Assembly: GCF_023101665.1 (NCBI RefSeq)
Contig: NZ_CP082161.1
Location: forward strand, 4,340,001 to 4,404,000
From: Bradyrhizobium sp. 195
GTDB lineage: Bacteria; Pseudomonadota; Alphaproteobacteria; Rhizobiales; Xanthobacteraceae
Direction of reading: 5' to 3'
DNA length: 64,000 nucleotides
Made by a program: the position numbers and the translations under genes. Shown piece by piece: positions 34,995 to 43,667 of this stretch; the stretch's first letter is position 1, and each line of letters starts with the position of its first letter. The notes beneath the pieces were generated by a model. It was not told the origin of the DNA, searched no databases, and saw only the letters and a program-made list of their open reading frames with translations.

Positions 34995-36836
34995 ATGACG
35001 CCGCCTGTCACCGCCTTGCCCGTCGAAGCGCCCCAGGCGTTCCTGGGCGTCGCGCGCTCGCTCACCGACAAGCTCTGGCGCGACCGGCTCGACGCGCGCG
35101 GGGCGGCCAAGGCGCTTGCCATCGTGCAGCGCCACCAGCTCCCGGAGTTGCTGGCGCGGGTGCTGGCGGGGCGCGGGGTCGATATCGACGCTGTCGAGGA
35201 CTTCCTCGATCCGACCATCCGCAAGCTTCTGCCGGACCCGTTCACGGTGACGGAGATGGAGGCCGCCGCCAAGCGGATCGCGGATGCCGCCGTGAAGGGA
35301 GAGAAGGTCGCGATCTTTGGCGACTACGACGTCGACGGCGCCACCTCGGCGGCGCTGCTGGCCTGGCATCTGCGCCATTGCGGGCTCGATCCGCTGATCC
35401 ACATTCCCGATCGCATCTTTGAGGGTTATGGCCCGAACGTCGAAGCGGTTCGCGGGCTCGCGGCCAAGGGCGCCACGCTGCTCGTCACGGTCGATTGCGG
35501 CACCACCAGCATGGAGCCGCTGGCTGAAGCGAGGCGGCTCGGCATGTCCGTGGTCGTGATCGATCATCACCAGGCCGGCACGGAGCTGCCGGAGGTCGAC
35601 GCGCTGGTCAATCCGAACCGGCTCGACGATCTCTCCGGCCTTGGCCATCTCGCCGCCGTCGGCCTCGTGCTGGTGACACTGGTCGCGGTCAACCGCGAGC
35701 TGCGCCAGCGCGGTTTCTGGAACGCGGAGATGCCCGAGCCGGATCTACTCGGTATGCTGCATCACGTCGCGCTCGGCACGGTTGCGGATGTGGCGCCGCT
35801 GATCGGCCTCAACCGCGCCTTTGTCGCCAAGGGGCTGATCGCGATGCGGCGCCGCGATCATGTCGGTCATACCGCGCTGATGGATGTGGCGCGGCTCAAC
35901 GGCCCGCCCGAGGCGTGGCATCTCGGCTTCATGCTGGGTCCTCGCATCAATGCCGGCGGCCGCATCGGCCGCGCCGATCTCGGCGTGCGGCTGCTGCTGG
36001 AAGGCGACGGCGTCGAGGCCGCACGGATTGCCGCCGAACTCGACCGCCTCAACAGCGAGCGACGCGTCATCGAGCAGGCCGCGGAAGCGCAAGCCGAAGC
36101 CGAGGCGCTCGCCTCGATCGGGCTGGAAGACAAGCTCGGCGTCATCGTGACGGCGTCCGAAGGCTGGCACCCCGGCGTCGTCGGCCTCGTTGCCTCCCGC
36201 CTGAAGGAGAAGTTCTCGCGGCCGGCTTTCGCCATAGCTCTGGAGCCCGGCGGCATCGGCACCGGCTCGGGCCGTTCGATTGCCGGGGTCGATCTCGGCA
36301 AGGCGGTGCGGCAGGCGGTGGCCGACGGCATTTTGCTCAAGGGCGGCGGCCACGCGATGGCCGCGGGTGTGACGCTACGGAAAGAGAAGCTCGCCGAATT
36401 CCGCGCCTATCTCGAAAACGCACTGGCGCAGGACGTCGCCGAGGCGCGCCACGTCAACGAGCTCTATATCGATGGCGCGGTCTCCGCGCGCGCGGTGACG
36501 ACCGATCTTGCGGCAACGCTCAACCGTGCCGGTCCGTTCGGCAGCGGCAATCCGGAAGCCGTGCTGGCGCTGCCGGCGCATCAGCTCGTCTTTGCCGACG
36601 AGGTTGGCCAGGCGCATCTGCGTCTGCGTTTCAAGTCAGGCGACGGCGCCATCGTCAACGGCATCGCGTTCCGCTCGGTCGGCCAGAAGCTCGGGAACGC
36701 GCTGCTCGCCAATCGCGGCCAGCAACTGCATGTCGCCGGCTCGCTCTCGGTCGATCGCTACCAAGGCACCGAACGCGTGCAATTCCGCGTCATCGACGTC
36801 GCGCTACCGGACCAGGGGCCATCCGTGATTAGATAG
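34995..36836 (+). CDS. recJ: Single-stranded-DNA-specific exonuclease RecJ
   Basis: A 5'-3' exonuclease acting in RecF-pathway recombination and mismatch repair. It has 613 residues. DHH-domain motifs are FGDYDVDGATSAALL near 109-123, TVDCGTTS and VIDHHQAGTELPE. The DHHA1 domain has GRSIAGVDLGKAV and GGGHAMAAGVTL near 452-463, and the C-terminal OB fold is near 490-600. The ATG at 34995 has no strong ribosome-binding site. In related rhizobia recJ often follows glpX; here it is separated from it by 24.5 kb. Confidence 0.95.
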   Translation: MTPPVTALPVEAPQAFLGVARSLTDKLWRDRLDARGAAKALAIVQRHQLPELLARVLAGRGVDIDAVEDFLDPTIRKLLPDPFTVTEMEAAAKRIADAAVKGEKVAIFGDYDVDGATSAALLAWHLRHCGLDPLIHIPDRIFEGYGPNVEAVRGLAAKGATLLVTVDCGTTSMEPLAEARRLGMSVVVIDHHQAGTELPEVDALVNPNRLDDLSGLGHLAAVGLVLVTLVAVNRELRQRGFWNAEMPEPDLLGMLHHVALGTVADVAPLIGLNRAFVAKGLIAMRRRDHVGHTALMDVARLNGPPEAWHLGFMLGPRINAGGRIGRADLGVRLLLEGDGVEAARIAAELDRLNSERRVIEQAAEAQAEAEALASIGLEDKLGVIVTASEGWHPGVVGLVASRLKEKFSRPAFAIALEPGGIGTGSGRSIAGVDLGKAVRQAVADGILLKGGGHAMAAGVTLRKEKLAEFRAYLENALAQDVAEARHVNELYIDGAVSARAVTTDLAATLNRAGPFGSGNPEAVLALPAHQLVFADEVGQAHLRLRFKSGDGAIVNGIAFRSVGQKLGNALLANRGQQLHVAGSLSVDRYQGTERVQFRVIDVALPDQGPSVIR

Positions 36837-36869
36837 CCACTGCTTCAAACAACAAAAAAGGGAGTGAAC

Positions 36870-37679
36870 ATGGCAGGGCAGGTTGAGGGCAAGGTCGCGC
36901 TGGTGACGGGCGGGGCCTCGGGTATCGGTGAAGCCATCGTCGAGCTGTTCGCGCGCGAGGGCGCCACCGTCGTCATCACCGACATCGACGAGCTGCGCGG
37001 CCCTGAGCTCGCCAAGCGCATCACGAAGGCCGGCGGCAAGGCGATCTTCCTGGAGCAGGACGTCACCAGCGAGGAGCGCTGGATCGAGATCGTCACCGAA
37101 GTGGCCAGGCGCTACGACCGGCTCGACATCATGGTCTCCAACGCCGGAATCGGCATTGCCGTGCCTTCGATCGTCGACATGACACTCTCTGATTGGCGCA
37201 AGCAGAACGCGATCAACCTGGACGGCGTCTTTCTCTCGGTCAAGCATTGCCTGCCCTTGATGCGCAAGCATGGCGGGGGCTCGATCGTCATGATGTCGTC
37301 GCTGGCGGGCCTGCGCGGTTCGCCCGGGCTGTCGGCCTATTCGGCGACCAAGGGCGGCGTGCGGCTGTTCGCCAAGTCGATCGCGATGGAATGTGCGGCG
37401 GCGAGCGACGGCATCCGCGTCAACTCGGTTCATCCCGGCATCATCGATACGCCGATCTGGGGCAAGATCCCGACCGGCGCGACTGGCGCCGGCCAGAACG
37501 CGCCGATCGATCCGGAGGAGCGGGCGAAGATCGTCACGCCGCTCGGCCGCGCCGGCCAGGCCGCGGAGATCGCCTCCGGCGTGCTGTATCTGGCCTCCGA
37601 TGCCTCGCGCTACGTCACCGGCAGCGAGCTCGTCATCGACGGTGGCATGAACTCGGGCGGCGTGCCGCGGCGGGCGTGA
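36870..37679 (+). CDS. Short-chain dehydrogenase/reductase
   Basis: A 269-residue classical SDR. It has the cofactor motif VTGGASGIGEAIVE near 12-25, the NAG motif (SNAGIGIAVPS), a Ser in MMSSLAGLRGSPGLSAYSATKGG and the Tyr-x-x-x-Lys pair in YSATK. VHPGIIDTPIW and YVTGSELVIDGGMNSGG complete the family pattern. The Asp after the second strand (ITDID) suggests NAD preference. The start is ATG 36870 with GGGAG just upstream. The class II aldolase gene follows after 95 bp, possibly in one unit. Substrate unknown. Confidence 0.9.
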   Translation: MAGQVEGKVALVTGGASGIGEAIVELFAREGATVVITDIDELRGPELAKRITKAGGKAIFLEQDVTSEERWIEIVTEVARRYDRLDIMVSNAGIGIAVPSIVDMTLSDWRKQNAINLDGVFLSVKHCLPLMRKHGGGSIVMMSSLAGLRGSPGLSAYSATKGGVRLFAKSIAMECAAASDGIRVNSVHPGIIDTPIWGKIPTGATGAGQNAPIDPEERAKIVTPLGRAGQAAEIASGVLYLASDASRYVTGSELVIDGGMNSGGVPRRA

Positions 37680-37774
37680 GCCGCGCAGGGCAGGGCGGCA
37701 CGCGCAGGGGCTGACGCGCAGGCGCAGCCCCTGTACAACGCGGGCAGCTCTCGACCGACAGAGGTGTCCTTCGC

Positions 37775-38572
37775 ATGGCGCACAGCCTTCACGCTTCCTC
37801 ACCCGCATCAGCGCCGTTCCGCTCGAACCGGCCGGACCTGGCGACCGATGCGATCCGCACGGCGCGCGAGGATTTGGCGGCCTGTTTCCGCATGGCGGCG
37901 CGCAATGGCTTCGAGGAAGGCATCTGCAACCACTTCTCGGCCGTCGTGCCGGGCCATGACGACCTGTTCCTCGTCAACCCCTACGGCTACGCCTTTCGCG
38001 AGCTGACCGCGTCCAAGCTGTTGATCTGCGACTTCCACGGCAACGTGCTCGACGGCGAGGGCGTGCCCGAGGCGACCGCGTTCTACATCCACGCCGAGAT
38101 GCACAAGCGCCTGCCGCGCGCGAAAGTCGCCTTCCACACCCACATGCCCTATGCCACGGCGCTGTCGATGACCGAAGGCGATCCCTTGATCTGGGCCGGC
38201 CAGACCGCGCTGAAGTTCTATGGCCGCACCGCGGTCGATCGCGACTACAACGGCCTTGCGCTCGACAACCAGGAAGGCGCGCGCATCGCGGCCGCCGTCG
38301 GGAATGCCGACATCGTCTTCATGAAGCATCACGGCGTGATGGTGCTGGCACCGACCATCGCGGAGGCCTGGGACGATCTCTATTACCTCGAACGCGCCGC
38401 CGAGGTGCAGGTGCTGGCGATGTCGACGGGACGAAAGGTGCTGCCTGTCGATCCCGCGATTGCGGCTGAGACCTACAGGCAGATGCGCGAGGGCGATTCC
38501 GAATCCGCGCGGTTGCATCTCGCAGCGATCCGGCGGCAGCTCGATGCGGAGGAGCCGCAGTACCGGCATTGA
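37775..38572 (+). CDS. Class II aldolase/adducin family protein
   Basis: A 265-residue zinc-dependent enzyme of the class II aldolase/adducin family (fuculose-phosphate aldolase fold). Zinc-ligand motifs are FHTHMPYATALS near 126-137 and MKHHGVMVLAPT near 183-194, and the N-terminal NHFSAVVPG supplies the substrate-binding loop. Aldolase activity is not assured; many relatives act on other substrates. The start is ATG 37775. It follows the SDR gene and is itself followed 3 bp later by a palindromic repeat. Confidence 0.87.
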   Translation: MAHSLHASSPASAPFRSNRPDLATDAIRTAREDLAACFRMAARNGFEEGICNHFSAVVPGHDDLFLVNPYGYAFRELTASKLLICDFHGNVLDGEGVPEATAFYIHAEMHKRLPRAKVAFHTHMPYATALSMTEGDPLIWAGQTALKFYGRTAVDRDYNGLALDNQEGARIAAAVGNADIVFMKHHGVMVLAPTIAEAWDDLYYLERAAEVQVLAMSTGRKVLPVDPAIAAETYRQMREGDSESARLHLAAIRRQLDAEEPQYRH

Positions 38573-38575
38573 CGT

Positions 38576-38679
38576 GTCATTCCGGGGCGCGCGGAGCGCG
38601 AGCCCGGAATCCATGGTGCAGCAACCGACGCGGTGAAATGGATTCCGGGTTCGCGCCAAGTGGCGCGCCCCGGAATGAC
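38576..38679. repeat. Palindromic repeat, GTCATTCCGGGGC family
   Basis: Perfect outer arms GTCATTCCGGGGCGCGC and GCGCGCCCCGGAATGAC (ends at 38576 and 38679). Inner segments GAGCCCGGAATCCAT and ATGGATTCCGGGTTCGC continue the symmetry. It is the same family as 10505-10610. It separates the convergent aldolase and lytic transglycosylase genes. Confidence 0.88.
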
Positions 38680-38697
38680 GGCGGAGAGGACGTCGCG

Positions 38698-39927
38698 CTA
38701 CGACCCCTGCCGCAGCTTGGCCAGCACCTTGAGCCCGCCATAGCCGTCCGCCGGCGTGATGCCGGCGCGCTGCTGGAAATCCTTGATCGCCTTCATGGTG
38801 TCGTTGCCGACGCGGCCATCGGTGCCGCCGGTGTCGAAGCCGGCCTTGGTCAGCCGCGTCTGCATCTCCTGCACCTCGGCGAGCGTCAGTGCGCGCTCCG
38901 AGCCGGGGAAGGGTTGAATGAAAGGCGGCGCCCCGAGGCAGCGGTCGCCGAGATGGCAGATCGCCAGCGCATAGTTCATCGAGGGATTGTAGCTCTTCAC
39001 CGAGTAGAAGTTCGGTCCCAACAAGAAGGTCGGTCCGCCCGCGACCGGCGTCCACATCTGCGCGGATGCATTCGGTTGCGGGAACGGTTGGCCGTCGGCG
39101 CGGGTGACGCCGGCCGCCTGCCATGCCGCATAGGTTCGGCTGCCGCTCATATTGCCGGCCGCGCGCACCTCATAGCCCCAATGCTCGCCGCGATGCCATT
39201 TGCCGCGATTGACGAGATATTTTGCGGTCGAGCCCAGCGCGTCGTCGGGCTTGCCGAACGGCGAGACCTTGCCGTCGCCGTCATAGTCGATGCCGACATT
39301 GAGCCAGACTTCCGGCATCCATTGCGAGTGCCCCATGGCCCCGGCCCAGGAGCCCTGCATCTGCTCCGGCGTGCTCCAGCCCTTGTCGACGATGCGCAGC
39401 GCGTTGATCAGCTCGGTCTCCCAATAGGCCTTGCGGCGCGGCTCATTCCAGGCGAGCGCGGCGAGCGAGGGAAACACCGGCGTCATGTGGTTCTGCTGCA
39501 CCAGGGGATCGCCATAGGCGGACTCGACGCCCCACAGCGCCAGCAGCGTGCCGCGCTCGACGCCGAAATCGCGCTCGATGCGCGCGAGCAGCGCCTCGTT
39601 GTTCTTCAGGGCGATCTTGCCGTTGATGATGCGCCAGTCGGACACGCGGCGGTTGATGTATTGCCAGACCTGTTCGTGGAATTCCGGCTGGCTGCGCATC
39701 TGCTTGAACACGCTCATGTCCGGCTCGACACGCGCCATCGCGCGCTGCCAGGTCGCCGCAGAAATGCCCTTCGCCATCGCGCGCGCGCGAAAACCCTCGC
39801 GCCATTCGTCAAAGCCTGGAGGTGCGGCGAGGACGCGTGTCGGAAGTGCGAGCACAGCCGCCGCACCGAGTGTGGATTGAAGCAGGGCGCGGCGGGTCGG
39901 ATGGAGCGAGGAATCAGCGTGTTTCAT
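38698..39927 (-). CDS. Lytic murein transglycosylase, MltB family
   Basis: A 409-residue periplasmic enzyme cleaving peptidoglycan with formation of 1,6-anhydromuramic acid. The signal peptide TRRALLQSTLGAAAVLALPTRVLA has twin arginines and may be Tat-type. The SLT_2 domain carries the catalytic Glu in LLALWGVESAYGDPLVQ and the GSWAGAMGHSQWMPEVWLN stretch. A C-terminal peptidoglycan-binding domain (LTLAEVQEMQTRLTKAGFDTGGTDGRVGNDTMKAIKDFQ) starts near 345. The ATG at 39927 is preferred over GTG 39933; both lack strong ribosome-binding sites. Confidence 0.92.
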   Translation of the reverse strand: MKHADSSLHPTRRALLQSTLGAAAVLALPTRVLAAPPGFDEWREGFRARAMAKGISAATWQRAMARVEPDMSVFKQMRSQPEFHEQVWQYINRRVSDWRIINGKIALKNNEALLARIERDFGVERGTLLALWGVESAYGDPLVQQNHMTPVFPSLAALAWNEPRRKAYWETELINALRIVDKGWSTPEQMQGSWAGAMGHSQWMPEVWLNVGIDYDGDGKVSPFGKPDDALGSTAKYLVNRGKWHRGEHWGYEVRAAGNMSGSRTYAAWQAAGVTRADGQPFPQPNASAQMWTPVAGGPTFLLGPNFYSVKSYNPSMNYALAICHLGDRCLGAPPFIQPFPGSERALTLAEVQEMQTRLTKAGFDTGGTDGRVGNDTMKAIKDFQQRAGITPADGYGGLKVLAKLRQGS

Positions 39928-40051
39928 AGACACATTCTAGCCCGAAACATGGCCTGTGTGAGCCGGTTCCTGGAACGCTCGGAACAGGCCTTTCCCCGGA
40001 ACAAAAGGTCGCAGTCTTGCATTCCCTCCGCACGATACTGAGGAGGACAAG

Positions 40052-40312
40052 ATGAGGAAATATCTGTTTGCCGCCGCCATGGTCACGGCCATCGCAGCGC
40101 CTGCGTTCGCGGACGAGGTCGGCGTTCACGTCGGCCCGGTCGGGGCGGGCGTGACGGTTGGTCAGTCCCATGAATATCGCGAGCGAGACCGCGATCGCGA
40201 CCGTACCACCGTCATTAAGGAGCGCGAGCCCGCCGACCGCACCACGGTGATCAAGAAGGAAGATGAATTCGGCAATCGCGAAAAGACCGTGATTCATCAC
40301 GACAACGACTGA
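40052..40312 (+). CDS. Small exported charged protein
   Basis: An 86-residue protein with a signal peptide (MRKYLFAAAMVTAIAAPAFA) and a hydrophilic mature part rich in Arg, Asp and Glu (REREPADRTTVIKKEDEFGN), containing two TTVIK repeats. GAGGAGG lies 7 bp before the ATG. It is probably periplasmic. Similar short Arg/Asp-rich exported proteins are common in Bradyrhizobium but lack a known function. Confidence 0.75.
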   Translation: MRKYLFAAAMVTAIAAPAFADEVGVHVGPVGAGVTVGQSHEYRERDRDRDRTTVIKEREPADRTTVIKKEDEFGNREKTVIHHDND

Positions 40313-40375
40313 TGCAGCACGGCCCCGGCCGGAGCGCCGGGGCCCATTCTGCTGCTCATCGAGATTCGGGGTGGA

Positions 40376-40627
40376 ATGAAGATATACGCACATGCGGAAA
40401 GCCATGTCGTCGAGCTGGACGACGGATCGCAATGGCAGATATTTCCAGGCGATCTTGCGACCACATTGAGCTGGAAGCCCGAAACCGATCTGCACCTGGA
40501 GCCGAGCGGCGACCGGGTGAGTTCGCATGTGCTGGTGAATGACACGGACCTCAGCCGCGTGCGGGTGATCGCGGCGGGCGAGAGCTGGCCCGACGGCGAG
40601 GTTAAGAAAGTTTTGAAGGGCGGCTAG
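40376..40627 (+). CDS. Small conserved-looking hypothetical protein
   Basis: An 83-residue soluble protein, starting MKIYAHAESHVVELDDGSQW, with alternating beta-like segments (WQIFPGDLATTLSW, VIAAGESWPDGEVKKVL). GGGTGG precedes the ATG. No family is recognised; a small beta-barrel is likely from the pattern. It is 63 bp downstream of the exported protein gene and may share its transcript. Confidence 0.6.
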   Translation: MKIYAHAESHVVELDDGSQWQIFPGDLATTLSWKPETDLHLEPSGDRVSSHVLVNDTDLSRVRVIAAGESWPDGEVKKVLKGG

Positions 40628-40706
40628 GTCGCCGTTCGGCCGATATCCCGATTTTAAAGCGTGTCACTTTACGGTCGGTTCGCTTTCGTCTGCGCAGAAT
40701 GCGCGC

Positions 40707-40886
40707 ATGCGGGAGCTGTTCGACATCATCCATACCAACCCCTGGCCGTTCATCGCCGGACTGCTCGTCGTGATCCTGATGATCCTCGCCGAGAACTTTG
40801 GACGCGGCATTCAGGGCGGCGACGGTGGCGACCTCCCCGATTTCGGCATTTGCGACGGCGGCGGGGACGGAGGAGGCGGCGACTAG
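40707..40886 (+). CDS. Tiny single-helix protein with Gly/Asp-rich tail
   Basis: A 59-residue protein: a short N-terminal segment (MRELFDIIHTNPW), one membrane helix (PFIAGLLVVILMILAENFG) and a Gly/Asp-rich tail ending DGGGDGGGGD. No good ribosome-binding site is visible, but the composition is typical of a real small membrane protein. Convergent with the MarR gene, whose stop lies 24 bp away. Confidence 0.55.
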   Translation: MRELFDIIHTNPWPFIAGLLVVILMILAENFGRGIQGGDGGDLPDFGICDGGGDGGGGD

Positions 40887-40909
40887 GCTTTGCCTGCGTC
40901 GAAGCCCGC

Positions 40910-41440
40910 TTAGTCCTCCTGCAGATCAGCTGCGATGCCAGCTAGCCACCGCCGGATGGCCGTTTCGTTCTTGCTGTCCAAGCCTTTCGCCAGCCGCTTC
41001 TCCAGCGCGACCACACGCTCCCTGCAGGCCTTCAGCAGCGTCGCACCGCGCGGCGTCAGCGTCCATTGCTGGATGCGGCCGTGGACGGGATGCGGCCTCA
41101 TCAGAATCGCGCCGTCACGTTCGAGATTGCGGATGATGACGCCGACGGTCTGGGGCGTCAGGAAGGTGAGGCGGGCGACGTCGGCGCCGGACAGGCCCGG
41201 ATAGGCATTGAGCATGGTCAGCACCGCAAATTGCGGCGACGTCACGCCGAGATCGGCGAGCGTTCGTTCCATCGTCAGGCGGACCGCCGCATGGGCCTGG
41301 CGCAGGAGATAGCCGAGATAGCCTTGCTCGCCGCGCTTGCCTTCTCCCGGCGCGGGAACCCGCACGGCGAGTTCGTCGGCAGGTGCGGGCGCCTTGTACG
41401 CGCTATTGGGTCTTGTGGCGGCTGTGGACTTGCGTGACAT
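40910..41440 (-). CDS. MarR family transcriptional regulator
   Basis: A 176-residue winged-helix regulator. The DNA-binding part is LADLGVTSPQFAVLTMLNAYPGLSGADVARLTFLTPQTVGVIIRNLERDGAI, followed by the wing (MRPHPVHGRIQQWTLTPRG). The start ATG 41440 lies directly beside a perfect 16-bp palindrome, the likely self-operator. Divergent from an AhpD-like gene 54 bp away. Redox or phenolic sensing is common for such pairs but is not shown here; the protein contains one Cys (ACRERV). Confidence 0.88.
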   Translation of the reverse strand: MSRKSTAATRPNSAYKAPAPADELAVRVPAPGEGKRGEQGYLGYLLRQAHAAVRLTMERTLADLGVTSPQFAVLTMLNAYPGLSGADVARLTFLTPQTVGVIIRNLERDGAILMRPHPVHGRIQQWTLTPRGATLLKACRERVVALEKRLAKGLDSKNETAIRRWLAGIAADLQED

Positions 41441-41455
41441 ATAAGAGCTCTTATA
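41440..41455. promoter_or_regulatory. MarR operator-like palindrome
   Basis: TATAAGAGCTCTTATA is a perfect 16-bp palindrome abutting the MarR start codon and about 40 bp before the divergent AhpD-like start. Size, AT-richness and position suit a MarR dimer controlling both promoters. Confidence 0.7.
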
Positions 41456-41494
41456 AGATGTAAGCATTCATACAATAAGACGAGGTGAATCGCA

Positions 41495-41974
41495 ATGTCA
41501 CACGCCCGCAGCGAATACGAGGATTTCAAGAAGATCGCGCCCGACGTCTATGATTTGGTTCTGGCGCTCGGTCAGCTTGCAACCAAGGCCGGCCTCGACA
41601 AGCAGCTCATCGAGCTCGTCAAGCTGCGCGCCTCGCAGATCAACGGCTGCGCCTTCTGCGTGCAGCATCACGTCCTGCTGTCGGAACGGATCGGCGTTCC
41701 CGCCGACAAGCTCCATCTGGTCGCGGTCTGGCGCGAGGCGCCGGTCTTTTCCGCGCGCGAGCGCGCGGCGCTGGCCTGGGCGGAGGCGCTGACCTTGCTG
41801 CCCGACGGCGTCAGCGACGAGGACTACGCCGAAGCTGACCGCGAGTTTTCAGAGACCGAGTTGATGTACTTGACCTCAGCGGTCGCCTCGATCAACGTCT
41901 GGAACCGTTTTGGTGCTGCGTTTCGCTGGACGCCGGCGGCGCGGCCGGTGGCCGCGAACGCTGCCGCATCCTGA
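41495..41974 (+). CDS. Carboxymuconolactone decarboxylase/AhpD family protein
   Basis: A 159-residue AhpD-like protein. The motif ASQINGCAFCVQHHVLLSERIG has the CxxC pair and downstream His of the alkylhydroperoxidase active site. ERAALAWAEALTLL and the Asn/Trp-rich INVWNRFG end are typical. It probably uses thiol chemistry to reduce peroxides. AGACGAGGTG precedes the ATG weakly. Followed 21 bp later by the cupin gene; the two are divergent from, and probably controlled by, the MarR protein. Confidence 0.88.
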   Translation: MSHARSEYEDFKKIAPDVYDLVLALGQLATKAGLDKQLIELVKLRASQINGCAFCVQHHVLLSERIGVPADKLHLVAVWREAPVFSARERAALAWAEALTLLPDGVSDEDYAEADREFSETELMYLTSAVASINVWNRFGAAFRWTPAARPVAANAAAS

Positions 41975-41995
41975 TCGGCACAAGAGGGGGTCACG

Positions 41996-42496
41996 ATGAC
42001 AGCAATAAGTTATTCTGCCGTGCAGCGTCCGGTGTCACGTTCGACGGCATTCGCGGTCGTCGCAGGGCTCGCCTGCGCGCTTGCGATCGGCAAGGTGCTG
42101 CCGGTGACGATCGACAGTGTGTCAGGTGCACTGGCGCCGCTGTGCGCCACGGCGGCCGAGAGTTCGCCGCTCGACAAGGTCGAGCCGATCGGCTCCTACG
42201 CATTGCCAAACGTGCCGGGCAAGCGCGTCACCATCGTGCGTGTGTTCTACGGCCCGGGCGGATTTTCGCGTCCGCATCGTCACTCAGGATCCGTCACCGC
42301 CTACATCACCAAGGGCGAGATCCGGTCGCAGCTCGGCGGCGGTCCGGTCGAGACGTTTGGCGTCGGCCAGTCCTTCTTCGAGCCGCCGGGCTCGACGCAT
42401 CTGGTCTCCGCCAATGCCAGCGCGACCGAGCCGGCAGAGTTGATCGCGGTGTTCGTGGCGGATGAGGGCGCGCAGCTCACGACCCTGCTTGAATAA
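41996..42496 (+). CDS. Exported or anchored cupin-domain protein
   Basis: A 166-residue protein with an N-terminal hydrophobic segment (STAFAVVAGLACALAIGKVLPV) and a cupin barrel. Motif 1 is GPGGFSRPHRHSGSVTAYITKGEIRS (His-x-His and Glu) and motif 2 is PPGSTHLVSANAS. It is related to the cupin at 30669-31085. AGAGGGGG lies before the ATG. In operon with the AhpD-like gene, suggesting a joint role in peroxide or electrophile stress; the activity is unknown. Confidence 0.82.
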   Translation: MTAISYSAVQRPVSRSTAFAVVAGLACALAIGKVLPVTIDSVSGALAPLCATAAESSPLDKVEPIGSYALPNVPGKRVTIVRVFYGPGGFSRPHRHSGSVTAYITKGEIRSQLGGGPVETFGVGQSFFEPPGSTHLVSANASATEPAELIAVFVADEGAQLTTLLE

Positions 42497-42499
42497 TCG

Positions 42500-42584
42500 G
42501 TAGCCCGGATGGAGCGAAGCGAAATCCGGGAGCGCTGCCTCCGTGCGAGAATACCCGGATTGCGCTTCGCTCCATCCGGGCTAC
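42500..42584. repeat. REP-like palindrome, GTAGCCCGGATGGAGC family
   Basis: Outer arms GTAGCCCGGATGGAGCGAAG (from 42500) and CTTCGCTCCATCCGGGCTAC (to 42584) are perfect inverted copies, each followed inward by a short CCGGG-containing segment, so each half can also fold alone. The GTAG ends fit REP sequences mobilised by REP-associated tyrosine transposases. A second member is at 56844-56924. Confidence 0.85.
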
Positions 42585-42607
42585 ACGGCCGGTTGCCTTC
42601 AGGCCAG

Positions 42608-43585
42608 CTACGATCGCCTCAACCGTTTCCATGCCGGAGAGAGACCGTATTGCACGAGCGGAATCGCAAGTGCACCGATAAGCAGCCCAAGCACGCCTGA
42701 GATGGCCGCCTCGACCGACCATTCGATGATGCCGGCAATGGATGGAAGGGCATGTGCAGCGGCCTCGGTTGCGGCATGGACCGTGCGGCCGACCACGGGT
42801 GGGCCGTATTTTTCGATGCCATGCAGGATGATGCCGCCGCCGACCCAGATCATGGCGGCGGTTCCGATGGTGCTCAGCACCGCCAGGAAGACGGGCATAC
42901 CGCGGACGAGCGCGCGTCCGAGCAAGCGGATCGCGCCGCCAATGATCGAGGCGTTGTCATAGCGCGCGAGGGCCATGCCAACATCGTCCGCTTTCACGAT
43001 CAGGGCCACCACGCCGTAGACTCCGACAGTGATAAAGATGCCAACCAGCGCCAGCACCAGTGCCTGAGTCCAGATGCTGCCCGCCGGGAGAGCCGCCAGC
43101 GTGATCGCCATGATCTCCGCCGACAGGATGAAATCGGTCTTGATGGCGCTCGCGACCTTCTCGTCTTCGACCGACCGGGCATTCAACGCGATCGGATGGA
43201 GCTGAGCTTCGTGGTGGTGCGCATGATGCGGCATCACGGCTTCGAGCACCTTCTCGGCACCCTCGTAGCAAAGAAAGGCTCCGCCCAGCATGAGCAGCGG
43301 CGTGACCGCGGCGGGAAGGAAATATCCAAGCAGCAGGGCAATGGGGAGCAGGATCAGCAATTTATTGCGCAGCGATCCGATCGCAATCTTACCGACGATC
43401 GGCAGTTCGCGTTTCGAGGCAAAACCGATGACGTAGTTCGGCGTGACGGCCGCATCATCGATGACCACGCCAGCCGCCTTTGTGCCTGCTTTGGCAGCCT
43501 GGCTCGCCACATCGTCGAGCGAGGCTGCCGCCACCTTTGCAATCGCCGCGATATCGTCGAGAAGACCGATCAGTCCGAGGCTCAT
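42608..43585 (-). CDS. DUF808 (YedI-like) membrane protein
   Basis: A 325-residue inner-membrane protein of the DUF808 family. It begins MSLGLIGLLDDIAAIAKVAAASLDDVASQAA, the family signature, with about seven hydrophobic segments and a His-rich loop (PHHAHHHEAQLHP) after YEGAEKVLEAV. GFASKRELPIVGKIAIGSLRNKLLILLP is a second conserved block. No function is established for the family. The start is ATG 43585; the in-frame extension to 43648 lacks support. Followed by the REP-like palindrome at its 3' end. Confidence 0.9.
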   Translation of the reverse strand: MSLGLIGLLDDIAAIAKVAAASLDDVASQAAKAGTKAAGVVIDDAAVTPNYVIGFASKRELPIVGKIAIGSLRNKLLILLPIALLLGYFLPAAVTPLLMLGGAFLCYEGAEKVLEAVMPHHAHHHEAQLHPIALNARSVEDEKVASAIKTDFILSAEIMAITLAALPAGSIWTQALVLALVGIFITVGVYGVVALIVKADDVGMALARYDNASIIGGAIRLLGRALVRGMPVFLAVLSTIGTAAMIWVGGGIILHGIEKYGPPVVGRTVHAATEAAAHALPSIAGIIEWSVEAAISGVLGLLIGALAIPLVQYGLSPAWKRLRRS

Positions 43586-43667
43586 CAACCGTGTCCCTTG
43601 CTTGTTCGAGCCTGCAGTGTGCGCGACATCAGCTCTTGCATCGACCAACCTTGGAGCGGGCAGGCCG

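Noticed and set aside
38569..40041. 490-codon plus-strand frame
   Set aside because: Antisense of the lytic transglycosylase gene and crosses the palindromic repeat at 38576-38679.
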